64,000 bases of DNA, taken from contig NC_132918.1 of assembly GCF_047675955.1 (NCBI RefSeq), positions 90,449,106 through 90,513,105 of the forward strand. The letters run 5' to 3'. The stretch comes from Chlorocebus sabaeus. Taxonomy: Eukaryota > Chordata > Mammalia > Primates > Cercopithecidae. Below, piece after piece: positions 10,714 to 21,377 of this stretch. The stretch's first letter is position 1. Each line of letters opens with the position of its first letter. The notes below the pieces were generated by a model. The model did no database searches. It worked only from the letters and a program-made list of their open reading frames with translations, and was not told the DNA's origin. A program made the translations under genes and the position numbers.

Positions 10714-10986
10714 CGACTGGGTGCTGTGGCTCAAGCTTGTAATCCCAGCACTTTGGGAGGCTGAGGTGGGTGGATCACTTAAGGTCAGGAGTTCAAGGCC
10801 AATATGGCAAAACCCCGTTTCTACTAAAAATACAAAAATTAGCCAGGCGTCTTGGTGCATGCCTGTAATCCCAGCTACTCAGGAGGCTGAGGCAGGAGAA
10901 TCACTTGAACTTGGGAGACACAGGTTGCAGTGAGCCGAGATTGTACCACTGCACTTCAGGCTGGGCAACAGAGTGAGACTCTGTCT

Positions 10987-11027
<41 letters not shown>
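10714..11027 (+). repeat. Alu SINE with 40-base A-tail
   Basis: Full-length sense Alu whose tail is an uninterrupted run of about 40 adenines (10988-11027), abutting the next Alu. Confidence 0.95.
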
Positions 11028-11031
<4 letters not shown>

Positions 11032-11345
11032 CCTGGGGGAGTGGCTCATACTTGTAATCCCAGGACTTTGGGAGGCCGAGGTGGGCAGATCACTTGAGGA
11101 CAGGAGTTCAAGACCAGCCTGGCCAACTTGGTGAAATGTACCCTGTTTCTACTAAAAATGTAAAAAAAATTAGCTGGGCATGGTGGCAGCCACCTGTAAT
11201 CCCAGCTACTTGGGAGGCTAAGGCAGCAGAATAGCTCAAACTCAGGAAGCAGAGGTTGTAGTGAGCCGAGATCACACCATTGCAATCCAGCCTGAGCAAC
11301 AAGAGCAAAACTCCATCTCAAACAAACCAACAAACAACAACAAAG
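11028..11345 (+). repeat. Alu SINE, tandem with previous copy
   Basis: Sense Alu starting directly after the preceding A-run. Its tail is a CAAA-type microsatellite. Confidence 0.93.
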
Positions 11346-11624
11346 TCATCACATTATTACTCACTTGCATTTACATAAAAAATCTAGAAGATCTCTAAAA
11401 GAAGAATATACCCTTCTATTACCCTTCTAATTTTTTAAATTAACAAATAAAAATTATATATTTATGGTGTATACACACGTTTTTGATATATGTGTATACA
11501 TCGTGGAATAGTTAAATCAAACTAACACATCCATCACCTCATATACTTATTTTTTCATTCATTCTGAGAACATTTAAAACCTGCTCTTTCGGCAATTTTC
11601 AAGTACATAAAACACTATTATTAA

Positions 11625-11928
11625 TTTTTTTTTTTCTTTTTTTAGAGACAGGGTCTCACTCTGTCCCCCAGGCTGGAGTGCAGTGGCACAATCATAGCTC
11701 ACTTCAGCCTTGACCTCCTAGGCTCAAGCAATCCTCCCGCTTCAGCCTCCCGGGTAGCTGGAACTACAAGCATGTACCACCACACCCAACTCATCTTATT
11801 TTTTATTTTTTAGAGACAGGGTCTCACCATGTTACTTAAGCTGGTCTTGAACTCTTGGCCTCAAGTGATCCTCCTACCTCGGCCTTCCAAAGTACTGGGA
11901 TTACAGGGGTGAACCACTGCACCCAGCC
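11625..11928 (-). repeat. Alu SINE inside L1
   Basis: Antisense Alu of older type. It is flanked by a 16-bp duplication (AAAACACTATTATTAA / AAAACACTGTTATTAA) of L1 sequence. Confidence 0.95.
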
Positions 11929-12064
11929 AAAACACTGTTATTAACTATAGTCACCATATTTAACAATAGATTGCCTAAAGTTATTCCTTCATCTAACTGA
12001 AACTTTATGCCCTTTGACCAACATATTTCCAACCCCAAACCCCAGCCACTGGCAACCATCATTC

Positions 12065-12412
12065 TATTCTTTTTTTTGACGGAGTGTCGCTCTGTCACCC
12101 AGGCTTTCTTTTTTTTTTTTTTTTGAGACGGAGTCTCGCTCTGTCGCCCAGGCTGGAGTGCAGTGGCGCAATCTCAGCTCACTGCAAGCAAGCTCCGCCT
12201 CCTGGGTTCCCGCCATTCTCCAGCCTCAGCCTCCAGAGTAGCTGGGACTACAGGTGTCCACCACCTCGCCTGGCTAATTTTTTTTGTATTTTTAGTAGAG
12301 ATGGGGTTTCACCATGTTAGCCAGGATGGTCTCGATCTCCTGATCTCGTGATCTGCCCACCTTGGCCTCCCAAAGTGCTGGGATTACAGGCCTGAGCCAC
12401 CGCGTCTGGCCC
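12065..12412 (-). repeat. Alu SINE with duplicated tail-end segment, inside L1
   Basis: Antisense Alu preceded by a second, 37-bp copy of its own first segment (12069-12105). The pair is flanked by CATTCTATTCTT / CATTCTGCTCTT of the host L1. Confidence 0.9.
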
Positions 12413-12840
12413 ATTCTGCTCTTCTGAGTTTTACTTTTTTAGATTCCACACATAAGTGAGGTCATGCAGTATTTGTATTTCTGTGCCTGGCTTATTTCAC
12501 TTAATATATGTCCTCCAGATTCATCCACGTTCTTGCAAATGACAGCATTTCTTTTTTAAGTCTGAATAATATTCCACTGTGTATATACACATTTTCTTTA
12601 TACATTCAACTGTTGGTGGACACTTACATCTCTTCCACATGCCAGTTTCATTTGCGTTGGATATATACCCAGAAATGGAATTGCTGGATCATACAGTAGT
12701 TCTATTTTTAATTATTTGAGGAACCTTCATATGGCTACCCATAATGGTTGTACCAATTTATATTCCCCAAACAGTTTACAAGGGTTCTCTTCTCTGTACA
12801 TCCTCATCAACATTTATCTCTTATTTTTAATTCTTTAGAA

Positions 12841-13050
12841 AACTCTCATCAACATATATAATATTATTTTTCTGGAGTCTGGGCAAAAAAGAAAACTAAA
12901 TGTTCAAAGTACAGTTCTCAAAATTCATTCAAGAGAAAGAAAACAAGCCACAGACTGGGAGAATATATTTGCAAAAGATTTATATGATAAAGGACTGTTA
13001 TCCAAAATATACAAAGAACTCTTCAAGCTTAACAATAATAAAACAACCAG
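12841..13050 (+). mobile_element. L1 LINE, inverted 5' segment
   Basis: L1 ORF2 sequence in the opposite orientation to 11415-12840. The words ACAAGCCACAGACTGGGAG, GCAAAAGATTTATATGATAA and GACTGTTATCCAAAATATAC are ORF2 sense. They lie just upstream in L1 of where the antisense segment stops, the expected product of twin priming. Confidence 0.82.
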
Positions 13051-13190
13051 CTGGGCATGGTGGCTCACGCTTGTGATCCCAGCACTGTGGGAGGTGTGAA
13101 GATTGCTTAAGCCCAGGAGTTGGAGACCAGCCTGGGTAACATAGTGAGACCTTGGCTCTACAAAAAAAAAAAAAAAAAAATCTAAAAATT
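13051..13190 (+). repeat. Alu left-arm fragment
   Basis: Sense old Alu left monomer with an A-run. It stops where another Alu begins. Confidence 0.85.
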
Positions 13191-13488
13191 GGCTGGGCGT
13201 GGTGGCTCACATTTGTAGTCCCAATACTTTGGGAGGCTGAGGTGGGAGGATTGCTTGAGCTCAGGAGTTCGAGACCAGCCTGGACAACATGGTGAAACCC
13301 CATCTCTACGAGAAAAACAGAAATTAGCCAAGCACAGTGGTGCATGCTTGTAGTTCCAGCTACTTGGGAGGCTAAGGTGGGAGGATTGCTTGAGTCTTGA
13401 GGCTGAGCCTGTGCAGTGAGCCGTGATTGTGCCACTGCACTCCAGCCTGGGTCACAGAGCAAGACTCCATCTCAAAAAAAAAAAAAAA
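13191..13488 (+). repeat. Alu SINE
   Basis: Full-length sense Alu directly joined to the preceding monomer. Confidence 0.93.
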
Positions 13489-13496
13489 GACTAGAA

Positions 13497-13787
13497 AGCT
13501 GGGCGTAGTGGCTCATACCTGTAATCCCAGCACTTTGGAAGGCTGTCGCAGAAGGATCACCTGAAGCTAGGAGCTCAAGACCAGCCTGGGTAACCTAGCA
13601 ACACCCCCTCTCTACAAACTGTTTTAAAATTAGCTAGGCATGGTGGCACATCCCTATAGTCTTAGCCACTTGGGAGGCTGAGGTGCGAGGATCAATTGAG
13701 TCCAGGAGTTGTAGGATGCAGTGAGTTGTAATTGTGCCACTGTACTCCAGCGTGGGCAACCAAGCAAGACTCTGCCTCTTAAAAAAA
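13497..13787 (+). repeat. Alu SINE (old)
   Basis: Diverged sense Alu, third in a row, ending in an A-rich stretch. Confidence 0.9.
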
Positions 13788-13799
13788 TGTTTTTTACGA

Positions 13800-13982
13800 A
13801 GTGTGATGGCTTGACTAAGGTACCTACAGTAGTGACTGACGATGGTGAGAGATTTAGAGACATGATGAAGGGACGGACTGGCTTTGAGTATTTGAGAGGA
13901 AAAAATGAATCAAGGTAGACAATGTGGTGCTAAAGTATTGATTTTGGGAGAATGTTTGGAGTGGGGGATAGAGCTATTAAGA
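13800..13982 (-). repeat. Possible L2 LINE remnant
   Basis: Blocks such as GTACCTACAGTAGTGAC and ACGATGGTGAGAGATTTAG resemble antisense L2, at high divergence. Short frames here are not supported as genes. Confidence 0.4.
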
Positions 13983-13994
13983 ATAGTTTGGAGG

Positions 13995-14307
13995 GCCCGG
14001 GCATGGTGGCTCACACCTGTAATCTCAGCACTTTGGGAGGCCGAGGCAGGAGGATTGCCTGAGGTCAGGAGTTCGAGACCAGTTTGGCCAACATGCTGAA
14101 ACCCCATCCCTACTAAAAAATACAAAAAAATTAGCTGGGCATGGTGGCACGCACCTGTAATCCCAGCTAGTCGGGAGGCTGAGGCAGGGGAATTGCTTGA
14201 ACCAGGGAGATGGGGGTTGCAGTGAGTCAAGATCCTGCCACTGCACTCCAGCCTAGGCAACAGAGCAAGACTCTGTCTCAAAAAAAAAAAAAAAAAAAAA
14301 AAAAAGG
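13995..14307 (+). repeat. Alu SINE
   Basis: Full-length sense Alu with a perfect 12-bp duplication (ATAGTTTGGAGG at 13983-13994 and 14308-14319) and a ~27-base A-tail. Confidence 0.95.
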
Positions 14308-14319
14308 ATAGTTTGGAGG

Positions 14320-14798
14320 AAAAATAACTCAGTTTTGAACTTGATGTTTATGATATATGTAAGACATGTAGCAATAGACATCGTGATTCTTCTGTTCTCC
14401 CTCTTTTATATATAATTTGCTTTTTGTCACAGTGATTATATACCTTTGTTCTAAGAACCATTTTTTTAATTTACCTTTTCAATGTGTATTCCCCAGCAAA
14501 ATTCCTGAGCACATACTTGGTGCTTAATAAATATTTAATAATGTTCTAAAAAACAAATATCTTTTCCTCTCAACTTTACACATTATCAATGTGTCCTCAT
14601 CTAGTTCATAAAATTTCAGACTCTAGGTCTACAGAACAATGTTTGAAGCTTAGAATAATAGACTATTATTCTGGGTTCAATTCACTTAGTAATCTGGTCA
14701 GTTCCAACCTCCTCTCAGGCCTGTTTTTAAGAGTCCTAGATTGGATTATATACTTTGTGGTTTATCATGAAAAACTAACACTCAAAAGCTAGGCATAG
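14320..14798. other. Single-copy stretch with L2 3' end
   Basis: Mostly unassigned. 14500-14545 (GAGCACATACTTGGTGC, TTAATAAATATTTAATAATG) is a sense L2 terminus. Confidence 0.5.
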
Positions 14799-15117
14799 GG
14801 CCAGGCGCAGTGGCTCACGCCTGTAATCCCAGGACTTTGGGAGGCCAAGGTGGGCAGATCACAAGATCAGGAGATCAAAACCATCTTGGCTAACACGGTG
14901 AAAGCCTGTCTCTACTAAAAATACAAAAAAAGAAAAAAAAAAGTTAGCCGGGCGTGGTGGCGGGCGCCTGTAGTCCCAGCTACTTAGGAGGCTGAGGCAG
15001 GAGAATGGCGTGAACCCGGGAGGCACAGCTTGCAGTGAGCTGAGATTGTGCCATTGCATTCCAGCCTGGGCGACAGAATGAGACTCTGTATCAAAAAAAA
15101 AAAAAAAAAAAAAAAAA
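14799..15117 (+). repeat. Alu SINE (Y-like)
   Basis: Full-length sense Alu with a long A-tail. It is followed by an imperfect copy of its target (GCTAGGCATA / GCTGGGCATT). Confidence 0.94.
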
Positions 15118-15128
15118 GGCTGGGCATT

Positions 15129-15405
15129 GGCCGGGCGCGGTGGCTCACACCTGTAATCCCAGCACTTTGGGAGGCTGATCACTTGAGGCCAGAAGTTCAA
15201 GACCAGCCTGGCCAACATGGCGAAATGCCATCTCTACTAAAAATACAAAAAAGTAGCTGGACATGGCGGTGCGTGCTTGTAGTCCCAGCTACGTGGGAGG
15301 CTTGAGGTGGGAGGATCACTTGAACCTGGGAGGCAGAGGTTGCAGTGAGCTGAAATCACACCATTGTGCTCTAGCCTGGGCGACAGAGCGAGACTCTGTT
15401 CTCAA

Positions 15406-15436
<31 letters not shown>
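15129..15436 (+). repeat. Alu SINE
   Basis: Full-length sense Alu eleven bases after the previous one, with a 31-base A-tail. Confidence 0.94.
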
Positions 15437-15439
<3 letters not shown>

Positions 15440-15560
15440 GGGTGCAGCTGTGTGTACTTGTAGTCCCAGTTCCTGGGGAGGCTGAGGTGGGAGAATCACT
15501 TGAAACCAGGAGTTGAGTCCAGCCTGGGCAACACAGTGAGCCTCTGTCTCTAAAATACAC
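15437..15560 (+). repeat. Alu right-arm monomer
   Basis: About 124 bases of right-monomer Alu sequence abutting the previous A-tail. It may be a FRAM-like fossil. Confidence 0.75.
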
Positions 15561-15845
15561 ACAAAGACTCAGACACTCCTACTTGGGGAAGCAGGAACCA
15601 GTTTGCTTTTCAAAGTTAGCAGTGAACCAAAGCACAGTTCCTAAGACAGTTTCAAGCTAAAGCAGGACTTCCATATTGTGGTTCTGAGCCAGCCTTTCCT
15701 TCCCCAGCCCCTTGTCGCCCAGTAAATCAACTTAGGGATTATTAAAACAGCAGCACAAGCTTAAATGGCAACAATCCACAAATCTGCTTCAACTTCTGAA
15801 ACCCAACATTTGTACTAGGCTTTTGTGTTAAAAAAAATCATCTGA
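15561..15845. other. Unassigned non-coding stretch
   Basis: No gene or repeat recognised. Confidence 0.45.
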
Positions 15846-16105
15846 GGCCGAGATGGGCGGATCACGAGGTCAGGAGATCGAGACCATCCTGGCTAACACG
15901 GTGAAACCCCGTCTCTACTAAAAACACAAAAAACTAGCCGGGCGAAGTGGCGGGCGCCTGTAGTCCCCGCTACTCGGGAGGCTGAGGCAGGAGAATGGCG
16001 TAAACCCGGGAGGCGGAGCTTGCAGTGAGCTGAGATCCGGCCACTGCACTCCAGCCCGGGCGACAGAGCAAGACTCCGTCTCAAAAAAAAAAAAAAAAAA
16101 AAAAA
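15846..16105 (+). repeat. Young Alu (AluYR-like), 5'-truncated
   Basis: Sense Alu missing its first ~40 bases. It is flanked by AAATCATCTGA / AAATCATTTGA, so the truncation happened at integration. It carries CGGGCGAAGTGG, GCGTAAACCC and GATCCGGCC, monkey-type diagnostics. Confidence 0.92.
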
Positions 16106-16181
16106 AATCATTTGACATTTCTGATTTTTGTGAGAACGATCTTGCTTAGTAAAAATTTTGAGGTAGGTGACTAGAGACATT

Positions 16182-16558
16182 GTATTAGTGTGTTCTCACA
16201 CTGCTATAAATAACTACCTGAGACTGGGTAATTTATGAAGAAAACAGGTTGAATTAACTCACAGTTCCACAGGCTTAACATGAAACATGACTGGGAGGCC
16301 TCAGGAAACTTACAATCATGGTGGAAGGCAAAGGGGAAGTAGGCACATCTTCACATGACGGCAGGAGACAGAGAGAAAGGAGTAAGTGCTACACAATTTT
16401 AAACAACTAACTCTCCTGAGAACTCACTCCTTATCACAAGAATAGCAAGGGGGAAATCTACCCCCACGATCCAATCACCTCCTACTGGGTCCCTCCTGCA
16501 ACAATGGGGATTACAATTCAATGTGATATTTGGGTGGGGACAGAGTCAAACCATATCA
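16182..16558 (-). mobile_element. MaLR solo LTR (MST class)
   Basis: Complete antisense LTR. It begins TGTATTAGTGTGTTCTCAC, has CTCACAGTTCCACAGGC and GGCCTCAGGAAACTTAC, and ends GGGTGGGGACAG then AACCATATCA. No coding interior remains. Confidence 0.9.
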
Positions 16559-18449
16559 GAGATCTTATTTTGGTATTAAGAAAATCCATATAAAATTGAT
16601 AAATAGTAGTGTCTTGTTAGCCTACCCTTCTCAGTCTCACCTACCAGAGAGGCCTCCTGAGAATGGCTGCAGAGGGCGAGTGTCTTCTTACTCCTTCCTT
16701 ATTCTTGCAAAGCAGTGCTCTCTCGCTCTTCTCTGCACACCTAAGCTTGAAACTCTTTAAAGCCAGGGAAATAATCTTATGTTCGTATTTCCCGATTTAG
16801 CTTGGCACAATGCCCTACGATCAAGTGCTTGCTTATTTTTCAATTGGGAGTGTCTTTTACATAGAAGATAAAAATACAGAATTCTGACGCTAAGTAACTG
16901 CTTACATAGGGATACTTCCGAGACCAAGGAGCCTAACTAAAGAATGTAAACGTTGCTTCCTATGTTCATTAGCTCTATTATTGGTCACACTTTTTCAGAC
17001 AGAACCATTTTATTAGAACAAGGCTTCTATTCAGAAAAAGCTGCTTAGAATCCTCTTTGCTTAATAAGTGAGGTCAAATGATATTAAGATGTAAAAAATG
17101 CGCCTGCAGGATCCTCTTCTATTTCTAGTCAACACTGTCATCAATCCACACACAACTAAACAGATAGGAACAATTTATAGGCGTTATCTTCCAATTGCAA
17201 CAATTCCCATTGGTAATAGAACTGAAATGCTAACCACTTGGCAGACTTCACTGAAAAAAAATTCAGGTTGGGCAGTTGGGATAAAATCATGACTAAACAC
17301 TTGCCAAATCCACCCTCACTTACCTACTCGCAGCATTACCTCCCCCAAATAGTTCCTCAAATAAAAAACCAGATGAGTCAAATCCCAAAACCACTTTGCT
17401 GGAGTAACCAAGTTTGGGGGTATGAGCCACAGACCAGAGACACTTGTTATCTGCTCTTCTATTTTCTTGATGGGTAGCAGATGTGCTCTTGCCAACCAGC
17501 TATGCAAGGAGTTGATAGTGAGTACAAGACATTCCAGAAAACTGCTTGAGCAGCAGGTCTTTGGAATGACGGTTCTATCAGTACAAAACCACTGCAGCTT
17601 ATAACCAACCACAACTACAGATTCATCTGTCCTGAATATATATTTTGCAGTTTCTTGCATAACCTACCAAAAATTAAAACCTTATGTTTGGCAAGTTGTA
17701 TCCAATCCATCAATCCTCTGTGGTTATTGCTACCATGTCTTCCTTCTTTCACTGATAAACCATTCTCTTCCTTTTTTAGGAGAAAGTCCAAGTTTGATAT
17801 ATTAGAGACCCTGGCCTATTGCCCTACTTGGGATGTTATTTGATGGGCAAAGTGGGGTGGCTATAGTGAAATACGTTTGAAAAAGGTAAAACTAAGTTTT
17901 AAATCGTTTCCTATAAGCAGGACTGCTCAGACTCTTTATTATAATAATGTACATAAGTTTCCAAGGGGTAGGGGAATAAAGTACATAGTATGTGCAAAGC
18001 TTATTTCTCATACCATTTTCATGGAACACTTTGTGGGATAAGGGTTTGATGGAACACACTGGGAAGTCCTGGGTTAGGTACATGTTGGTTTTTATAGGCG
18101 GGCATGGTCCTTGACTTGTTAAGACGTATTCTATGAAAAAAATCATGTTATGAGCTTGAAACAGTCTGCTAAGAAATAAACTTGCAAAACACAACCAAAT
18201 GACATGCATTCATCTCCAGCCACTGGCTATTTGTGCTTTTGAGCGATTTGTCCTAGATGGCACACAAACTGCAAACAAAATTAAATTATTTCCATTTTTT
18301 CAGATTTTAAAAAATCCCAGAAGCTCAAACACCTGAAAAATGCTACTCCTAAAGCATACAATTACGTATCAATAATCCATATACATTTATTTGTAAGGTA
18401 CAATTTCTAAAATGTTTTCTACATCTAAAAATGTATGAATAAAGACCAT
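16559..18449. other. PPP1R2 downstream flank, mostly single-copy
   Basis: No gene seen. 16735-16830 resembles an L2 3' end (AACTCTTTAAAGCCAGGG, GCTTGGCACAATGCCC). The rest carries short chance frames only. A second TTTATT hexamer (AATAAA on the minus strand) lies at 17936-17941, so a longer PPP1R2 3'UTR reaching this region cannot be excluded. Confidence 0.45.
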
Positions 18450-18630
18450 GAAATTTAGATTTGGATTTAAATCCTGTCATTTAGCATGTGTGAGGCACTA
18501 AAACTATTAACATGTAAGTGACCAAGAGCATTTTCCTCACTTACAAAGTGTAGATAAGAATGCTTGCTTTGTGTGGCAGTTTTGAGGATTAGATGTAAGG
18601 GACTGAGCACAATGGCACTACAACTAAAAA
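18450..18630 (+). repeat. MIR SINE
   Basis: Sense MIR core. AAATCCTGTCATTTAGC, TTTTCCTCACTTACAAAG and GTGGCAGTTTTGAGGATTAG occur in family order. Confidence 0.65.
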
Positions 18631-18763
18631 AACTACTCTGCCACAACGTAATCCATGATCCACTCCTGGTATCCAGAACACTTGGTCAATGGATTATGGT
18701 CTTGAGATAGTTAAGTAACAATAAAATAAAATCCACACACAGGCAATTGTCATATTATTGTAT

Positions 18764-18769
18764 TTTATT
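18764..18769 (-). terminator. Candidate PPP1R2 polyadenylation signal
   Basis: TTTATT on the plus strand is AATAAA in the transcript. About 20 bases further along the message lies a GU/U-rich element (TGTGTGTGGATTTTATTTT in transcript sense, about 18724-18742), the usual arrangement for a cleavage site near 18745. Confidence 0.5.
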
Positions 18770-19725
18770 ACAGTATGTGTAGTGTATACTAACTTAAAGG
18801 GAAAAAATGTAAACAAAATGAAAGTCATGGGGAAAATGGCATCTTGCTTTAATCTTCAATTGAAAGCTACCTTTAACAATCCATGTATACCATTATGTCA
18901 AATTTTAGTCTTCTCTGCAGAATTTTAGACAAATGAAAATGGACAACGTAACACCAAAGAGTTAAGCACAGAAAGTGATACTGATTAAAAAGCTGAAAGC
19001 AAAATCTACCTTGGCTAGAACTGAACATTCAGATCTGTCTCTCCAGAGGAAAATCTAACTTGAATCATAATGGTTCATATTTTGACTAGTTCATACCCTA
19101 TCAATTAGCTACTTAGGACTTGAACATACCTTTCCTCAGCTGCACCCGACAACCTAAAAGCCCACGGGGAATGCTGCTTGGCATGTCTTACTCCTCTGAA
19201 ATCATCCACTTTCTAAAAACCAGAAAATGAGTTCGCTTGTGATTTAAATTTCAAAAAATAGTTGGTAGAAAACACAAAAACAATCAACCATTTAAAAGTC
19301 TTATCCTTTCCTTCACTCTACAACAGCTACTTCTACAAAAAAAAAAAAAAAAAAAGAGTATGTGGATACTTCCTAAGAACTCAGAAACAAGAAAACCAAA
19401 ATCAGAGGGTGCATGAATATATGTGCACACATTTACACAGACTTAATCTCTAATCCCCCAAGACAGATTTAAACAGGTAATCCCAACATTCCAAATTCAG
19501 AAAGCAGAGATAAACAGTTTTGTTTCTAAATCAGTGGTATTACTAGCTGAAATGTTTAGAATACTGCACTTATAGTTCAGCAGTACTTTGATTATATGCC
19601 ATTTAAAAACTCAAAATAATAACCACATTCCTCTAACAGCAAAGAATTCTCCCACTTTTTATTTTGAAACGCTGGTATTTCCATAAACCTGCAAGTGGAA
19701 GATAAGCTGTTCAATAAAAGCCTTC

Positions 19726-19765
19726 ATATATATACATATACATACATATATATATATATATATAA
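19726..19765. repeat. TA/CATA microsatellite in the 3'UTR
   Basis: Alternating TATA and CATA units followed by a pure TA run inside the inferred PPP1R2 3'UTR. Confidence 0.9.
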
Positions 19766-20381
19766 AATACAGACATTATTTTAGAAGTCTGTTCTGTTCA
19801 TATAACAGATTATTTTGGTACTAACAAAAATTGTATACAATCCATCAATTGTATGGCTAGAAATGAAACCATCACTAAACCAAGACACACAGGGCTTTCC
19901 TGCACTTTGTTTAAGGAAAAAATTCCACATAATTCTTACTGTGTTAGAAGAATAAAGTACATTTGTCATAGTACATTATCGTATTCCCTTAAAGCAGGGA
20001 CTATGTAAAGTTTTTAAATTAAACAATGTCCAGGCTTACTTCTGTCTGTACATTCAGGAATAATCATGTCACTGGTTACATACAATTCTCATGCAAAAAA
20101 AAAACCCTCAAAAAACAAAAAAACCCCTCAGTTGTTTTCTTAAGTCTAATTAAGCCAAACTAATAATAGCAATTTAATTAGTAAGCTGTAAATCAGAGAG
20201 GTATAGAAATTCAGCAGTTAAACTGTTATTTCCTGCCTATAGTGCTGCTGCTACTCAATCTATTTTCTTCACGTTTAGAAGAATTCATAGGCATCGATGG
20301 TCAAAGAAAGAATTTCAACATTGCAGCAAACAACAGAAGAGTGACAAAGTCCCTAATGTTGTGACAATCTTAATGACCTTT

Positions 20382-20525
20382 AAAAGGTAAAGGATTGTGT
20401 GCATGTGTGTGGAAAGGACTCTAGGAAATAAAAGGTAAAGGATTGTGTGCGTGTGTGTGGAAAGGAGTAGGAAATAAAAGGTAAAGGATTGTGTGCATAC
20501 GTGTAGAAAGGAGTAGGAAATAAAA
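20382..20525 (-). repeat. 46-48-bp tandem repeat, three copies, in the 3'UTR
   Basis: Copies begin at 20382, 20430 and 20476 (AAAAGGTAAAGGATTGTGTG on the plus strand) and end with GTAGGAAATAAAAG-type wording. In the message it reads as alternating pyrimidine-rich and CA-rich segments. It lies ~800 nt past the stop codon. A minus-strand frame over it encodes a repetitive peptide but has no other support. Confidence 0.93.
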
Positions 20526-21330
20526 GCAGGAGATTAAGACCGGTATTTAAAGGGAATGGTGAGATAGCTACATTAGAATATTTATTTTTTAAAAAACTGC
20601 TCTGAAGTCTGCCCAGTGTACCAAAAACGTTAAAAAAAAAAAAAGAAACCCAAAAAACAAAAAACAGAGCAGACATTGGTGAAAGTTTAACCTGATAATT
20701 TATTTGTGGGGAAAAAACCTAGTTTTGATGAGAAAAAGTTCAGTCCTTTCCTTGTAAATACAAAGAAACTCAATAGGAATTTTAAAGGTAGTAGGCCAGA
20801 AAATGCAACAGTAACTCTTATAATTCTTTTCAATTAAACAGATAAATCAAGTTGAAGACGAGTGTTAAAATACTATTCAGCCTGAATATTTTATCAGTCT
20901 GTATATCCTGTTGTTCAATTGGCTTTTGATTTAAAAAAAACAACAGATCAACAAACTTTATAAGAGCTACCACCACAGTTAAGAGTGATGAAAATAAATT
21001 AGTCCCCCCCCAAAGATACTGTTTAACTTCTAAAGCATAAAAAGCTATATATCTTATACAAATTAACCAGTGTTTTTACAAAAGTAATGCAGTTTTGGAC
21101 TGATGATATTACACTGTATTTGTGGTAAAGTACTAGGCACAAGAATATATATATCAATTAGGCATTTTCAGTCTAATCAGTCTCTAAGTTTATCATTTAA
21201 TTCTTGGCAATATATAATAACTGGTATGCATTTTGGTACTTAAGTCATGAATTGTGGAGAGCAAGAAGCAATGTATTACAGTCACAGGGTTTATATCTAA
21301 CAAACAATTGCAGTGTTGAACAAATCTCTT

Positions 21331-21377
21331 CTATGAACTTCGTAATTTGTTTTGCTGTTGGTCACTTGGAGTAGATC
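21331..21377 (-). CDS. PPP1R2: PPP1R2 coding exon 6 (terminal)
   Basis: 47 nt encoding the end of codon 191 to Ser205 and the stop (21331-21333). The acceptor TTTATCTTTGCAG is followed by GATCTACTCC in transcript sense. The C-terminus ends in KLRSS. The phase matches exon 5, which leaves one base. Confidence 0.97.

Larger units (their letters stand above)
11415..12840 (-). mobile_element. L1 LINE (L1M/older L1P), 3' portion
   Basis: Antisense L1 3' UTR and ORF2 3' end. It begins with reversed 3'UTR words (AACTATAGTCACCATATTT) and continues through CACATAAGTGAGGTCATGC, CTTATTTCACTTAATAT and ATATATACCCAGAAATGG. Two antisense Alus interrupt it (11625-11928, 12065-12412). It lacks an open ORF2. 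At ~12840 the orientation flips. Confidence 0.88.
18745..21330 (-). other. PPP1R2: PPP1R2 3' untranslated region (inferred extent)
   Basis: AT-rich, Alu-free sequence following the stop codon on the minus strand. The absence of SINEs over ~5 kb (16.6-21.3 kb), in a window otherwise packed with them, fits transcribed and selected sequence. The 3' boundary is inferred from a polyadenylation hexamer at 18764-18769 and the GU-rich sequence beyond it. That gives ~2.6 kb, close to what I recall for the human message. It contains a TA-rich microsatellite and a three-copy tandem repeat, listed separately. Alternative hexamers would give shorter or longer ends. Confidence 0.55.

Noticed and set aside
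10354..10860. 168-codon Ser/Pro/Phe/Leu-rich frame
   Set aside because: It is the reverse translation of the GGAA microsatellite plus Alu ends.
20380..20676. 98-codon minus-strand frame with repeated PHTCTQSFTF-like segments
   Set aside because: It arises from the three-copy tandem repeat in the PPP1R2 3'UTR and has no independent support.
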